Below, piece by piece: positions 1 to 9,121 of a DNA stretch of 64,000 nt; within the stretch, counting starts at the first letter, position 1; each line of letters opens with the position of its first letter. The notes beneath the pieces are model-generated. The model did no database searches. It was not told the DNA's origin and was given only the letters and a program-made list of their open reading frames with translations. Position numbers and translations under genes: made by a program. This stretch comes from Sphingomonas sp. 67-36 (lineage in GTDB: Bacteria; Pseudomonadota; Alphaproteobacteria; Sphingomonadales; Sphingomonadaceae), in assembly GCA_001897375.1 (NCBI GenBank), contig MKSU01000021.1:1-64000 (forward strand). The letters are read 5' to 3'.

Positions 1-391
1 GGTGTCAGGAAATAACGCCGGTGCAGAGAATTTTGTCGGTCAGGTGAATTGGCGTGGGGTGTCGGATGCAGTGTTCTTTGTCCGTTCACAGAAATGCGCG
101 CCCGACCAGGCAGGGGGATGGCGCATCCCCACGCAAAAACATCGATTTCGTCGATTTCGACGCCTTGCAGTTGAAGCGCTTTCGAATAGCCGCTCCAAGC
201 CGCCCGGATTTGCCACGCCGACCGTACAGGACTGGCAGAAATTCGTGCGTTTAGCCGCCCAATTGCGAGTGCGGCCTGTTCGAGCGCGGCCGCCAGCGGA
301 TCGCTCCACGGCAGCGACGTCAGCGCGGAGGAGCGGCGAGCCATGCCCACCACTATCCCGAAAACGCCGACTGAGGATAGTACGGACTGAC
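1..391. other. Left-edge stretch without a convincing gene
   Basis: I see no supportable gene here. The open frames on both strands have no recognisable domains and read like random high-GC frames. The first dozen bases (GTGTCAGGAAAT at 2-13) recur exactly at 21745-21756, which may mark an old transposon end. The window may begin inside or at the edge of such an element, but this is only a suspicion. Confidence 0.4.
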
Positions 392-428
392 GCCTAGTGT
401 TGATAATGGAGGCTTATCAACACTAGGC
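392..428. repeat. Perfect 15-bp inverted repeat with 7-bp spacer
   Basis: The left arm GCCTAGTGTTGATAA (392-406) and the right arm TTATCAACACTAGGC (414-428) are exact reverse complements around the spacer TGGAGGC. Two inverted arms of this size around a 6-8 bp spacer is the geometry of a tyrosine-recombinase core site, and a tyrosine recombinase lies downstream at 1943-3026. It could instead be an operator for the HEPN gene starting at 489. The half TTATCAACA is one base from a DnaA box, so an origin-like role cannot be excluded. Confidence 0.6.
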
Positions 429-488
429 ACGATCGCCTTGGCACGGTAAGTAGCCGCAAACGGCGCGGAAATCGGGGCGACGGGGCAA

Positions 489-1946
489 ATGGCGCAGGAT
501 CCTTTCGAGAGACTCAAGGGCGATGTGTTCGGCACGCGAGCCACCGCCGAGCTGATCGCGGCGGGCGGGCTCGGCAACCCGGCGCACGGCATCATCGAGA
601 AGATGGAGCAGGATCGTCGCCGCTTCGACGCGCTCCTAGGTGCTCGCCCCGACTATTTCGCCGAAGCCGCGCGCGGCCACGCCGCCTTCAACGACTTGCT
701 GCAGAAGCGGCCGACGATCTTCGAAGACATCGCGCGGAGCCAAGAGCAGTTTGCCAAATTCGCTGCAACCGGCGGGCTGGCGGCGGCGCAGGAACGCTTG
801 ACGACGATCGACACCGCGCTCGCCCATACGCGATCATTCGCGGCGGGACTTGCCGGGCAGCAGGCGTTCGAGCGGCTCGCCGGGGCGCGCACCGCGATCC
901 CCGACCATGTGGTGGATGCCCTCGCGGGAACGGGGGCGCTGTCGCCACTGATCGAACGGCTCTCCAACCCGGCCAGCGACGTCGGCCGCCGCTTCACCGT
1001 GCAGATGGAGGGCATGTCACGGCTCATCGCGGCCGCGACCGGGGCATTCCCGTCACGCGCGGATCTCGCCGCGCGCTTCCCCCAGGTCGTGCCGGCGCTG
1101 CGCCTGCCCACGGGCGCCGAGATCGCCGGTGTCGACCTGGCCGCCGCTTCCGGCCTGACCGGGGTCAGCCGCGACTGGGCGACCGCGACCGCGGTCGAGA
1201 TCGCCGCCATCGACACGCCCTGGGTCCGCGCCGACCGCCCTGAGTTGTCGATCGGCGGCTATGCAGCATTCAAGGGAATGAGCGAGCTCGTTGCGCGGAC
1301 GGCGCCGGCAGCGGCACGCACGACGCAGCTCGTCCGCGCCGAACTTGGCGACTATCGTGGCGACGATCCCGAGGCCGAACCCGTAGCCGATCCGATGCTC
1401 GCGTCCGGGCTGAGGCTCGCGCACGGATTCGACGTCCGGCTCGCCAGTCTGCCGCTGGCGCTCGCGGCTGCGATCTTCGCGCCGTTCGGGATGGTCGCTG
1501 CGGCACCTGACGCTGATCCGGACCAGCTCGACGACATGATCGCGCACATCCTGCGCCAGCTCGAGCGCAAGCTGAGAGCGTTCATCGACGCGCGCATGAC
1601 CGCGGCGATCGGACCACGCTGGATCAAGCAGCGGGTCAACAAGACGGTGCGCGACAAGTGGCTGGCGGCGCAGGAGGCTGATCGCGCCGCTGGCCGGCCG
1701 GTCGGCACGCTGATCGACTATGCCGATTTCGGCGAATACCGCTCGATCATCGAGCAGGGCGACAATTGGCGCGACGCCTTCCAGGCGGTGTTCGTCGTCA
1801 AGACGGCGGTCGGCGAGACGCTGGCGCGCCTCAGCGCGATCCGCAACCCATCCGCGCATGTGCGGCCGATGTCGACCGAGGATCTGCTGACGCTGAGGGT
1901 CGAGGGACGGCGGCTCTATGTCTGGATGGGCGAGGTCGTCCCGTGA
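489..1946 (+). CDS. Swt1-like HEPN domain protein
   Basis: A 485-residue protein with an Ala-rich helical N-terminal two thirds that I do not recognise, a hydrophobic patch near residues 317-335, and a C-terminal HEPN domain of the Swt1 type (about residues 350-480). The HEPN signature R-x4-H is visible as RNPSAH at about residues 452-457. HEPN domains with this motif are usually metal-independent RNases, often the toxic arm of defence or toxin modules. The ATG at 489 gives a protein starting MAQDPF. The stop codon overlaps a GTG start of the recombinase frame (GTGA), so the two are translationally coupled. The RNase role is inferred from the domain and motif only. Confidence 0.75.
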   Translation: MAQDPFERLKGDVFGTRATAELIAAGGLGNPAHGIIEKMEQDRRRFDALLGARPDYFAEAARGHAAFNDLLQKRPTIFEDIARSQEQFAKFAATGGLAAAQERLTTIDTALAHTRSFAAGLAGQQAFERLAGARTAIPDHVVDALAGTGALSPLIERLSNPASDVGRRFTVQMEGMSRLIAAATGAFPSRADLAARFPQVVPALRLPTGAEIAGVDLAAASGLTGVSRDWATATAVEIAAIDTPWVRADRPELSIGGYAAFKGMSELVARTAPAAARTTQLVRAELGDYRGDDPEAEPVADPMLASGLRLAHGFDVRLASLPLALAAAIFAPFGMVAAAPDADPDQLDDMIAHILRQLERKLRAFIDARMTAAIGPRWIKQRVNKTVRDKWLAAQEADRAAGRPVGTLIDYADFGEYRSIIEQGDNWRDAFQAVFVVKTAVGETLARLSAIRNPSAHVRPMSTEDLLTLRVEGRRLYVWMGEVVP

Positions 1947-3026
1947 CGGTCGCCGTGCTGCCTCCGGTCAACACGCGCAGCGTCGGCGAGCTGCCGGCGG
2001 TGGCGACGATCGTCGCCGAGGTGACGGCGCTGACCCCGCAGCGGCGGCTGAGCGATCCCCAGCTGGTCGCCGCCGCGGCCCGGGCCTGGTCGCCGAACAC
2101 CATGCGCGCGTTCCTTTCGGACCTGAAATTATGGGACAGCTGGTGCCGGCGGCGCGGGCTTCGCGCCGCCGCGGCCCGGCCTAACGACGCTGCCGCCTAT
2201 CTGCGTGAGTTGTCGGGCATCGAGCACGATCCTAGCCACCCGCTCGCGACGCGGGCCGCAGCGACCATTGAGCGCTATCTGGTCAGCATCGGTTGGGCTT
2301 ACCGTATGGCGGGTCTCGTTGATCCGACAGCGCCAGGCCCGGGGCCTGCGCTACAAGGGCGATGTCGGCGACCTCGACGACCCGCCGGCCGGGGTGTGCC
2401 TCGCGCATCTGCTCAAGGCCTGCCGGCGCGACATGCTCGGCGCCCGCGACCGGGCTCTCCTGCTCGTCGCCTACGACAGCGGCTGCCGGCGATCTGAGCT
2501 CGTCGCGATCGATTGCGACGAGATCGAGGGGCCGGACGCGGACGGATCGGGGTTGCTGTTCATCGGCCGGAGCAAAACCGACCGGGAGGGCAGGGGGGCG
2601 ATTGCCTATCTGTCGGCCGCGACGATGAATTCGATCGCGGCCTGGCTGAAGTCCGGCGGCGTCGAGCGCGGGCCGCTGTTCCGGCGGGTCGAGACCTATT
2701 TTGACGGGTCGGTGCGGTCGGTTGGGCGCGGTGCGCTCCATCCGAACAGCATCACGCTGATCTACCGGCGGTTGATCCGCACCGCGTTCGAGAAGAAGCT
2801 GCTCGGACCCATGAGCGAGGCCGAAGTCGCGCGCTGGATCGAGGCGGTATCCAGTCATTCGATTCGGGTCGGTGTCGCCCAGGACAATTTTGCGGCGGCC
2901 GAGAGCCTGCCAGCGATCATGCAGGCTTACCGTTGGCGCGATCCTAAGACGGTCATGCGCTACGGCGCGAAACTTGCGGCGAAAAGCGGTGCCAGCGCGC
3001 GCCTTGCCAAGCGCTTTCAAGGCTAA
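1943..3026 (+). pseudogene. Tyrosine recombinase/integrase, frameshifted
   Basis: The N-terminal SAM-like core-binding part (about 1943-2325, containing the stretch AWSPNTMRAFLSDLKLWDSW) lies in one frame and the catalytic domain (about 2325-3026) in the next, so roughly one base is gained or two lost near 2318-2345. The catalytic domain looks intact: Arg in GCRRSELVAI, Lys in GRSKTDREG, His-x-x-Arg in SSHSIRVG, a Trp in YRWRDP and the nucleophile Tyr in VMRYG. The GTG start overlaps the stop of the HEPN gene. A true frameshift, programmed recoding or a sequencing error are all possible. The family cuts and rejoins DNA at inverted-repeat core sites; the nearest candidate is the palindrome at 392-428. 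Confidence 0.75.
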
Positions 3027-3100
3027 GTAGATCGGCGAAACGGGTTGGCTAGAAGATCGTTGCTTTAGTCCAGGCCTGTAAGTGCACCTCGGGAAGAGTC

Positions 3101-3425
3101 GTGAGCGCCGATCTGTTTGATGACCGCGCGTTGCGCGCTGTCGTCCTTGATGATCTGGGTCCGCGCCGCTGCTCGTACTCCGGGATAGCGTCGAAGAAGG
3201 CGCTCGCTGCACCGCTGATGCTGTGGCCAAGAATCTCTAGGACGGTATAGGGCACCATCATGAGAACGCCGCGAATGAGTCGGCTGGGACCTGCCATGGG
3301 TCGAAGCGCTCACCATCTGGGACAATTACGACCTGACCGAGGATACGGTGGCGCTATCGAGCGGCGCACCTACTCGCTCGATAGCAGCCATCTTCGCACG
3401 TTCCGACGGGACGCGCTCCGGATAA
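3101..3425 (+). pseudogene. Decayed HEPN/RES N-terminal-domain-like gene
   Basis: From the GTG at 3101 the frame reads SADLFDDRALRAVVLDDLGP followed by RRCSYSG, and a second frame later reads VEALTIWDNYDLTED. The order of an acidic N-terminal segment, a Cys-rich knuckle and a WD-x-YDL segment resembles the HEPN/RES N-terminal domain family, whose knuckle normally has CxxC (here CSYSG, so one Cys is lost). Frames are broken by an internal stop near 3241 and at least one shift near 3300. No complete reading frame remains. The family assignment is by eye and tentative. Confidence 0.35.
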
Positions 3426-3427
3426 GG

Positions 3428-6400
3428 TCAACCCACCCGTCCTATCTCGACGATTGTTGCCGATCCTTGTTCCTCCAGGCGGCGGGCATCGTCCCGAACA
3501 CTCTTGTGGTGGGTAAACAGCAACACTTGATTAGTCTCGGCAAAACGCGCGAGGAGATCCAGCGTGGCGGCGCCGCGCTCATCGTCGAAATGCACAAGGA
3601 TATCATCGGCTACGAAGGGTAGCGGCTCTGTCGAGGCTGCGTAGTTTTCAAGGCTGGCCAATCGGAACGCGAGGAAGAGCTGGTCGCGCGTGCCGTCGCT
3701 CATCGCGGCGACCGATACCGCGGCACCGGACTGGCGGCGTCCGACGACGACGGGCAGGCCCTTATCGTCTATATCGGTGTCGATTCCCGCAAACTCGCCG
3801 CGGGTGGTATATGCGAAAAGTTCGCCAGCCCGGCTGACGAGAGGATCCTGCTGCTCGCTTCGGACGCGGTCGATCGCCTTTGTGATCAGTGCGCGCGCGA
3901 CGGTAAGTTCAACATAACGCTCGACTGCCGCCTGCATTCGCGCGGCCGCGCTCTCGCGCTCGGCGATCGCCCGATTAACCCCTGATTCCGACGCGTAGGC
4001 GTCGAGCGCGTCCTGCGCTGTCTTGTGCGCGAGGATAGCCTCCTCGACCTCGGTCTCCAGCTGGGTCGACCGTTCCCGGGAAACGACCAGCGCGCCACGC
4101 AGGGCATCCAGATCGCGGCACGCCCACTGCTCACGCAGTGCTGCTACGTCGAGGCCGTCACTGACATCGGCTATCGAGCGTTCGACCAGTGTTTTCGTCT
4201 CGAGCAGCTTGGCGCGGGAAGCGCAGCGACTGGCGATGCTGCGCAAGGCTTCGCCGTCGACCGACACGCCAGCGCTGGATGCAAGCTCTGCCAGGACGCC
4301 ACGGGCATCTTGCTCGGCCTTCTCAAGCAGCGCGCAATCGCTTTTTGCGTTATCGACATCGGGGGCAAGCGCCGCGCGCTGCAGCCGGATTGCGTCCTGC
4401 TCCTGCCACCGCGCCGCGATCAAATCGGCTGCCGCAAGCAAGTCTTCGGGCAACGAAAGATCGAGACTTGCGCTCAGAGCGAGTATTTCAGCCTTCAGTG
4501 CCGCTTCGTCTTCATCCATCCGAACGAGTCGGCTGCTGGTTTGCGCGATCGTCCTCAGCGTTCCACGGGCGCCAGCCCATTCGCTGATCAACCCACCAGC
4601 GCTCTCGGGGGCAAGATCGGCATCCAGGCTGAGGCTTCCGAGCGCCGCGCTCCACGCCTGCTGCCAAGCCAGATGAGCCGTTGACAGATCGGAGAGGTCC
4701 TGTTCGGCGCGCTTCGCGGTCGGCGTGAGCGCTTCACTGTCGCGCAGGTCGCGCCGATAGTCGGCGTGCTCGGTTTCATGTCGGGCGAGCGCGGCGCAGA
4801 GCGCCTGTATTTCGACCGCGAAAGCCTGCCCCTTGGCAGACGGCATGTTCATCGCCTGCTGCGCGCTCCTGAACACTGCGATCATCGGAGCGAGGTCGGA
4901 TGCGTGGCGATCGGCTTCGCTGGCGAGCAGGCCGGCGGCGGCGGCGGCATCGATTGCCTGTGTGCGGCGCTCCGCAAAATCGAGCAGCGCATCCAGTTGC
5001 CCAAAGCGCGCTGCCGCCTCGGGAAACGCTTGCGCAAACGCCATGCAGCGCCGCTCCAGCCGCTGGGTGATATCGGCGATCAGTGTGCTGCAACCATCAG
5101 CCTCCATCGTGCTGTTGGCGAGCTGCTGGCGCGCAAGGACCAGGTTGGCGGCGTGCTGCGCCTCGGCAGCTCGCCGGTCGGCAAGATCGTCGGCATCTGT
5201 GCGGTGATGCTCATAGGCATCGACGCCTGCCCGCCGAACCGCCGCATCCGAAGGAATATTGGCGTCAAGATAGGCGTCGCGCAGTGGCGACCATGCCTCA
5301 GCGCGCGCTCGCCGCGCCTCCGTCAATGCTTGGTCGGTGGCGACCGGACCAGCCGATTCTAGTGCCTGGATGGTTTCGCTCGCGGCCTTGGCCGCCTTCT
5401 CAGCATCGACCTTTTGCTCGACTTGGCTCCCCAAGGAGGTTTCCAGCTCGGTGCGCGCCGCCTGTTCCGCGCGGATCGCCTCGGCGTTCGGGCAGACGAA
5501 GTCAGCGAGCGCTTCGACGTTCGAAAATCCGAGAGCGCCGATCGTCGCGGCCACCCGCGCAAGCGCCTGAGCCGCTTGTCGCCTGACCACATCCGCCGAA
5601 GCGGCTTGTGCGGCAAGCCCTGCAAATTGTGCGGCGCTGAATGCCGCTGGCTTGTCATGGCCGGCGGTGATCGCGCCCTCGAGGCGAAGGTTGACGGTTT
5701 GAAGCCGGTCAGCGAGATCGGCGCTTCGTTCGCGCGCCGCCGCGATTGCACCGCCGCGTTCGATGGCCTCGGTCGCCAGTTTCTGGACTTGATCGAGTGC
5801 CGCCTGGCTGGGCAAGCGCGCGGTCAGGTCGGCATCCGCCCCCAGATGAAGCATGCGGCGAAGCGTTGCGAGTCCGGCTTCGGCAGTCTCGATCTCCTTG
5901 AGCCTGTTCGGACGATCGGCGCGTGCCTTCCGGACATGGATCGCCTGCTCGACGAGATCGCGGATCCGCACTTCCGCTTCGATAAATGCCTTTGATACGG
6001 TGAGTGCGTCGAGTCGCTGGACGAGGCGCTCGCCTTTCACTTCTCCGTCCTCGAGGGCGGCGATCGCTGCGTCGCGATTGGCAATCGCGCCGTCCACTTG
6101 CCCGCCAAAATTCGCTGGCAGCGACTCAAGATCGTCGTAGTCGCCAAGCCCAACGGCCAGCCGGTCGAGCTCGAGCAGATGCGGCACGGCCCGGACCAGC
6201 CGCTCCAGGGCAGAGATGTCGGCACTCACCGTCTGCTTCTCGGCGCGGGCCCGGGTCAGCTTGGAGTTTGCGCCATCGGCAGCCTTGCGGCTTTGCTCGT
6301 AGCCGTCGCGCGTGACGGTGTGCTGCTTCACTTCGCGGTCGGCGGCATCGAAGGCGTCGAGCGCTTGATAGAAAGCGCGGTCAGCGGATCGCCGCGTCGA

Positions 6401-6916
6401 GAACAGCTTGTCCGCTTCATCGTCGATGGCATCCAGTCTCGCCATCAGCGAGCGCAGACCGCCACCCGCCTCGACGACCAGCCGCCCGATATCACCGTCG
6501 GCGGTCAGCAGGCGCGAGCCGCCTGAGCGGAGAGTCTCATGGTTCAATCCGAACAGCGTGGCGAAACGATCGCGCGTGGTCGCCCCGAGCAAGCGCGTAA
6601 GCGTTGAATCCTCTAGCGGCGCCCCCGCCGCGTCGGTCAGCGTGCGGCCGCGGCCGCGGCGCCGGCGTAAGGTCAGCTCAGTACCGTTCGCATCAACCAG
6701 CGTCGCCCCGACGCGCATGCCGTCATAGCCGAACAAGCTCGCGTGCGGGGTTCGCTCGGGGATACCGAACAGAAAATCGCTCAAGGCGGCAAGGCAGGTG
6801 CTTTTGCCAGCCTCATTAGGCCCGTAAATGACCGTGAGGCCAGCGGTCGAAGGAATGGCGAGGCTGCGCTCTGCAAAGGCGCCATAGCGCTCAAGGGTCA
6901 GTTCAGCGAGCCGCAT
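3428..6916 (-). CDS. SbcC/YhaN-like AAA ATPase
   Basis: A 1162-residue SMC-like ATPase with the N-terminal AAA_27/YhaN domain. The Walker A is GPNEAGKST at about residues 33-41. A long Ala/Glu/Arg-rich coiled-coil middle (about 180-1000) follows, and the C-terminal lobe carries a signature-like MSDGTRDQLFLAFRLA and a Walker B-like VADDILVHFDD. Such proteins pair with an Mre11/SbcD-type nuclease to sense and process DNA ends. The start overlaps the 3' end of the nuclease gene by 14 nt, so they are coupled. It is the last gene of the run abiEi-abiEii-nuclease-ATPase. Length matches the YhaN group rather than short RecF-like proteins. Confidence 0.88.
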   Translation of the reverse strand: MRLAELTLERYGAFAERSLAIPSTAGLTVIYGPNEAGKSTCLAALSDFLFGIPERTPHASLFGYDGMRVGATLVDANGTELTLRRRRGRGRTLTDAAGAPLEDSTLTRLLGATTRDRFATLFGLNHETLRSGGSRLLTADGDIGRLVVEAGGGLRSLMARLDAIDDEADKLFSTRRSADRAFYQALDAFDAADREVKQHTVTRDGYEQSRKAADGANSKLTRARAEKQTVSADISALERLVRAVPHLLELDRLAVGLGDYDDLESLPANFGGQVDGAIANRDAAIAALEDGEVKGERLVQRLDALTVSKAFIEAEVRIRDLVEQAIHVRKARADRPNRLKEIETAEAGLATLRRMLHLGADADLTARLPSQAALDQVQKLATEAIERGGAIAAARERSADLADRLQTVNLRLEGAITAGHDKPAAFSAAQFAGLAAQAASADVVRRQAAQALARVAATIGALGFSNVEALADFVCPNAEAIRAEQAARTELETSLGSQVEQKVDAEKAAKAASETIQALESAGPVATDQALTEARRARAEAWSPLRDAYLDANIPSDAAVRRAGVDAYEHHRTDADDLADRRAAEAQHAANLVLARQQLANSTMEADGCSTLIADITQRLERRCMAFAQAFPEAAARFGQLDALLDFAERRTQAIDAAAAAGLLASEADRHASDLAPMIAVFRSAQQAMNMPSAKGQAFAVEIQALCAALARHETEHADYRRDLRDSEALTPTAKRAEQDLSDLSTAHLAWQQAWSAALGSLSLDADLAPESAGGLISEWAGARGTLRTIAQTSSRLVRMDEDEAALKAEILALSASLDLSLPEDLLAAADLIAARWQEQDAIRLQRAALAPDVDNAKSDCALLEKAEQDARGVLAELASSAGVSVDGEALRSIASRCASRAKLLETKTLVERSIADVSDGLDVAALREQWACRDLDALRGALVVSRERSTQLETEVEEAILAHKTAQDALDAYASESGVNRAIAERESAAARMQAAVERYVELTVARALITKAIDRVRSEQQDPLVSRAGELFAYTTRGEFAGIDTDIDDKGLPVVVGRRQSGAAVSVAAMSDGTRDQLFLAFRLASLENYAASTEPLPFVADDILVHFDDERGAATLDLLARFAETNQVLLFTHHKSVRDDARRLEEQGSATIVEIGRVG

Positions 6917-8159
6917 CGCCAGCCTCCGTGTCGCCGATCAGGGAAAGCGCCAGCGCGCGGGCCCGGGCTGGCGCTTCGTCGCGCAAGGTTGCGAAGAATT
7001 CCTCGGCATGGGCACCCGCCGGCATCTTGGCGCGGACTTCGGCCAAGCGCGCCGCAACCATCTCGTTCAAAGCCTGATCGGTATCCGGTGCTTCGATTTC
7101 GGCGAGGAGCTGCCCCGATACGGTCGGATCGAGCGACGCCGGCTGGACTGGGGGTGCCGTCGCGATCTCCAGCTTTTCGAGCCAGACGTCGCCGGCCAAG
7201 GTCGCGAGCAGGGCAGCGACGTCCTCGCGCAAGGCCTGCGGTTCGATCAGCATCCGGTGGTGTAGTGCGGTCTCGCCGACCAGCCGCACACGAAGTGCGA
7301 TCGCGCGATCACCGGCATCGGCGCACGCTTGCTCGATCGCGCTGCGAATATGGTCGAGCAGCGTGGCACGGGTTTCGCTCGCATTCGCGTCCACCGACAC
7401 CGTGAACCATCGGACCATATCGAGATCGCGATGCTCAACCTCGGTCACCCGGCCGTCGCTCACGCTGACGAGGGTCGCGCCCTTCGGCCCGGTTTCGCGC
7501 GGGCTGCGGCCCTGCAGATTGCCGGGATAGATGATGTAGGGATCGGTGCTCAGCACGGCCCGGGCATGAACATGCCCCAACGCCCAATAGTCATAGCCAT
7601 GGTTCGCGAGCTGCTCGACCGTGCAAGGCGCATAGGGCGCGTGATGGCTCTCGCTGCCCTGGCAGGCGGTGTGGAGTACGCCGATATTGAAATGGCCCGG
7701 GATTGGGGTTGGATAATCACGGGCAATATTTTCGGTCACGTCGCGCTGCGGAAAACTGCGACCATGAACCGTCACGGGCAAGGTGGAGAGCGCAACTGCC
7801 TCAGCCCGCTTGCTATCGAAAACATGGACATTGGCCGAGAGCGACAGCTTGGCGGCGAAGCGATTTTCGGCATCGTGATTGCCCAGGATCAGGAAGGCCT
7901 GGATCCCTGCGTCCCCGAGCCTCCGCATCTGATCGATGAAGAAGAGGCCGGTTTCGAAATTGCGCAAATCGCCATCGAAGATGTCGCCTGCGAGCACGAC
8001 AAAGCTGCAGCCTTGGTCGATCGCCAGCGCAATCAGTTTCTCGAAGGCATCGCGCGAGGCTCGGTCGACGCGTGCCGCATAGTCGGCCGATTTGCTCGCC
8101 AGTCCGAGCAGTGGGCTGTCGAGGTGCAGGTCCGCAGCATGGAGAAATTTGAACATCAT
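6903..8159 (-). CDS. SbcD/YhaO-like DNA exonuclease (metallophosphoesterase)
   Basis: A 418-residue calcineurin-like phosphoesterase of the Mre11/SbcD/YhaO group. Metal-binding motifs are visible in order: HAADLHLDSP at about residues 6-15, VLAGDIFDGD at about 54-64, ILGNHDAE at about 94-101, then HTACQ and GHVHAR further on. The partner ATPase follows with a 14-nt overlap, as is usual for this nuclease-ATPase complex acting on double-strand ends. Its ATG sits in an ATGA overlap with the stop of abiEii. That coupling to a toxin-antitoxin pair is unusual and suggests one functional unit. A second ATG directly follows the first, so the start is uncertain by one codon. Confidence 0.88.
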   Translation of the reverse strand: MMFKFLHAADLHLDSPLLGLASKSADYAARVDRASRDAFEKLIALAIDQGCSFVVLAGDIFDGDLRNFETGLFFIDQMRRLGDAGIQAFLILGNHDAENRFAAKLSLSANVHVFDSKRAEAVALSTLPVTVHGRSFPQRDVTENIARDYPTPIPGHFNIGVLHTACQGSESHHAPYAPCTVEQLANHGYDYWALGHVHARAVLSTDPYIIYPGNLQGRSPRETGPKGATLVSVSDGRVTEVEHRDLDMVRWFTVSVDANASETRATLLDHIRSAIEQACADAGDRAIALRVRLVGETALHHRMLIEPQALREDVAALLATLAGDVWLEKLEIATAPPVQPASLDPTVSGQLLAEIEAPDTDQALNEMVAARLAEVRAKMPAGAHAEEFFATLRDEAPARARALALSLIGDTEAGDAAR

Positions 8160-9121
8160 GATGTGGCCGCCCTCGCTTGTTGACCAGTGGCGTGACCTGC
8201 CTCTGACTGGTCGAGACAGCGTGTCAGCATGACCTGCTGTGCGTCGAACTTCTCGGGATTCTCGTCGTGCAGGCGCCGCAGATTGAGCAGCTTCCAGCGC
8301 ACTGCGGGCAGCTCGGCGATCTCGCCGCCCAAGCCGATGGCGGACCAGTCGGGATCGAGGGCATGGAAGCTGCTCAGAAAGCGGCGGCTGGCAGCCGCGT
8401 CGGCGCGACGCTGGACTTGGCTGATCAGAGCTTCCCGTGCGGCGAGCAAGGTGTCGAGCGTTTCGGGCGTGACGGTCATGCCGACGAACTCGTCATTATA
8501 TTGCGCGGCGATATCGAGGCGGTGCGGACAGAGCAACTCGTGCGCCGGGCGCGAATGGCTGACGAGATAGATCAGGAAGGCGCGGAACAGATCGTCGTCG
8601 ATCCCCTCTTGGGCGAGGAGATGGTGGATGTCGAACAGGTCGCGCGGATGCTGGCGATCGAGCGCGGCCGCCATCTTGCCGGCGTAGAGGTCGGCCAGCG
8701 AGACGACTTGCATCTCGGCGAAGCCGAAACGATCTTCGACGCCCGGGCTGACGGCCCGCATCTCTGGCGGGAAGACCGTGCCCCGCAGCACGGGCGATAC
8801 TTCCACCTTGATGGCGGTGCTGTCCGAATGGACGAGCAAGCGCTTGCCGTCCGGAAGTAAATGCCGCTCGACCTTGAAGCCGAGCCGGGTTTCGAGACGG
8901 CGGGCGATCCGCTCGAGCCCGGTGCGCACCGCATCGAGCGAAGTGGTCCGGTCAGCCACCGGCAGGTAGACGAGATCGATGTCGACCGAGAGGCGCGGAA
9001 GGTCGCGAACGAACAGGTTGATCGCGGTCCCGCCTTTCAGGGCGAAATCAGGCTCGGAGGCGATCTCTGGGATCGTGCGCAACAGGAGTGCGACCTGGTC
9101 GAGGTAGTGCTGGGCCGTCAT
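8156..9121 (-). CDS. abiEii: AbiEii-type nucleotidyltransferase toxin
   Basis: A 321-residue nucleotidyltransferase-like protein of the AbiEii family. The substrate-binding and catalytic motifs are visible: FALKGGTAINLF near residue 30 and SVDIDLVYLP near residue 45, with the DxD pair. Later come IKVEVSPV, and a Lys-containing segment LADLYAGKMAAALDRQHPRDLFD typical of the family. AbiEii toxins modify targets with nucleotides and are neutralised by AbiEi in a type IV system that blocks phage or stabilises mobile DNA. I chose the ATG at 9121 because it overlaps the abiEi stop (ATGA); the frame extends further upstream but only through abiEi. The 3' end overlaps the nuclease start in the same way. 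Confidence 0.85.
   Translation of the reverse strand: MTAQHYLDQVALLLRTIPEIASEPDFALKGGTAINLFVRDLPRLSVDIDLVYLPVADRTTSLDAVRTGLERIARRLETRLGFKVERHLLPDGKRLLVHSDSTAIKVEVSPVLRGTVFPPEMRAVSPGVEDRFGFAEMQVVSLADLYAGKMAAALDRQHPRDLFDIHHLLAQEGIDDDLFRAFLIYLVSHSRPAHELLCPHRLDIAAQYNDEFVGMTVTPETLDTLLAAREALISQVQRRADAAASRRFLSSFHALDPDWSAIGLGGEIAELPAVRWKLLNLRRLHDENPEKFDAQQVMLTRCLDQSEAGHATGQQARAATS

Noticed and set aside
2-397. Open frame spanning the left edge
   Set aside because: No domain, poor codon pattern and contains no recognised motif; cut by the window edge.
1053-1859. Long minus-strand frame opposite the HEPN gene
   Set aside because: Arg/Asp-rich shadow without family similarity.
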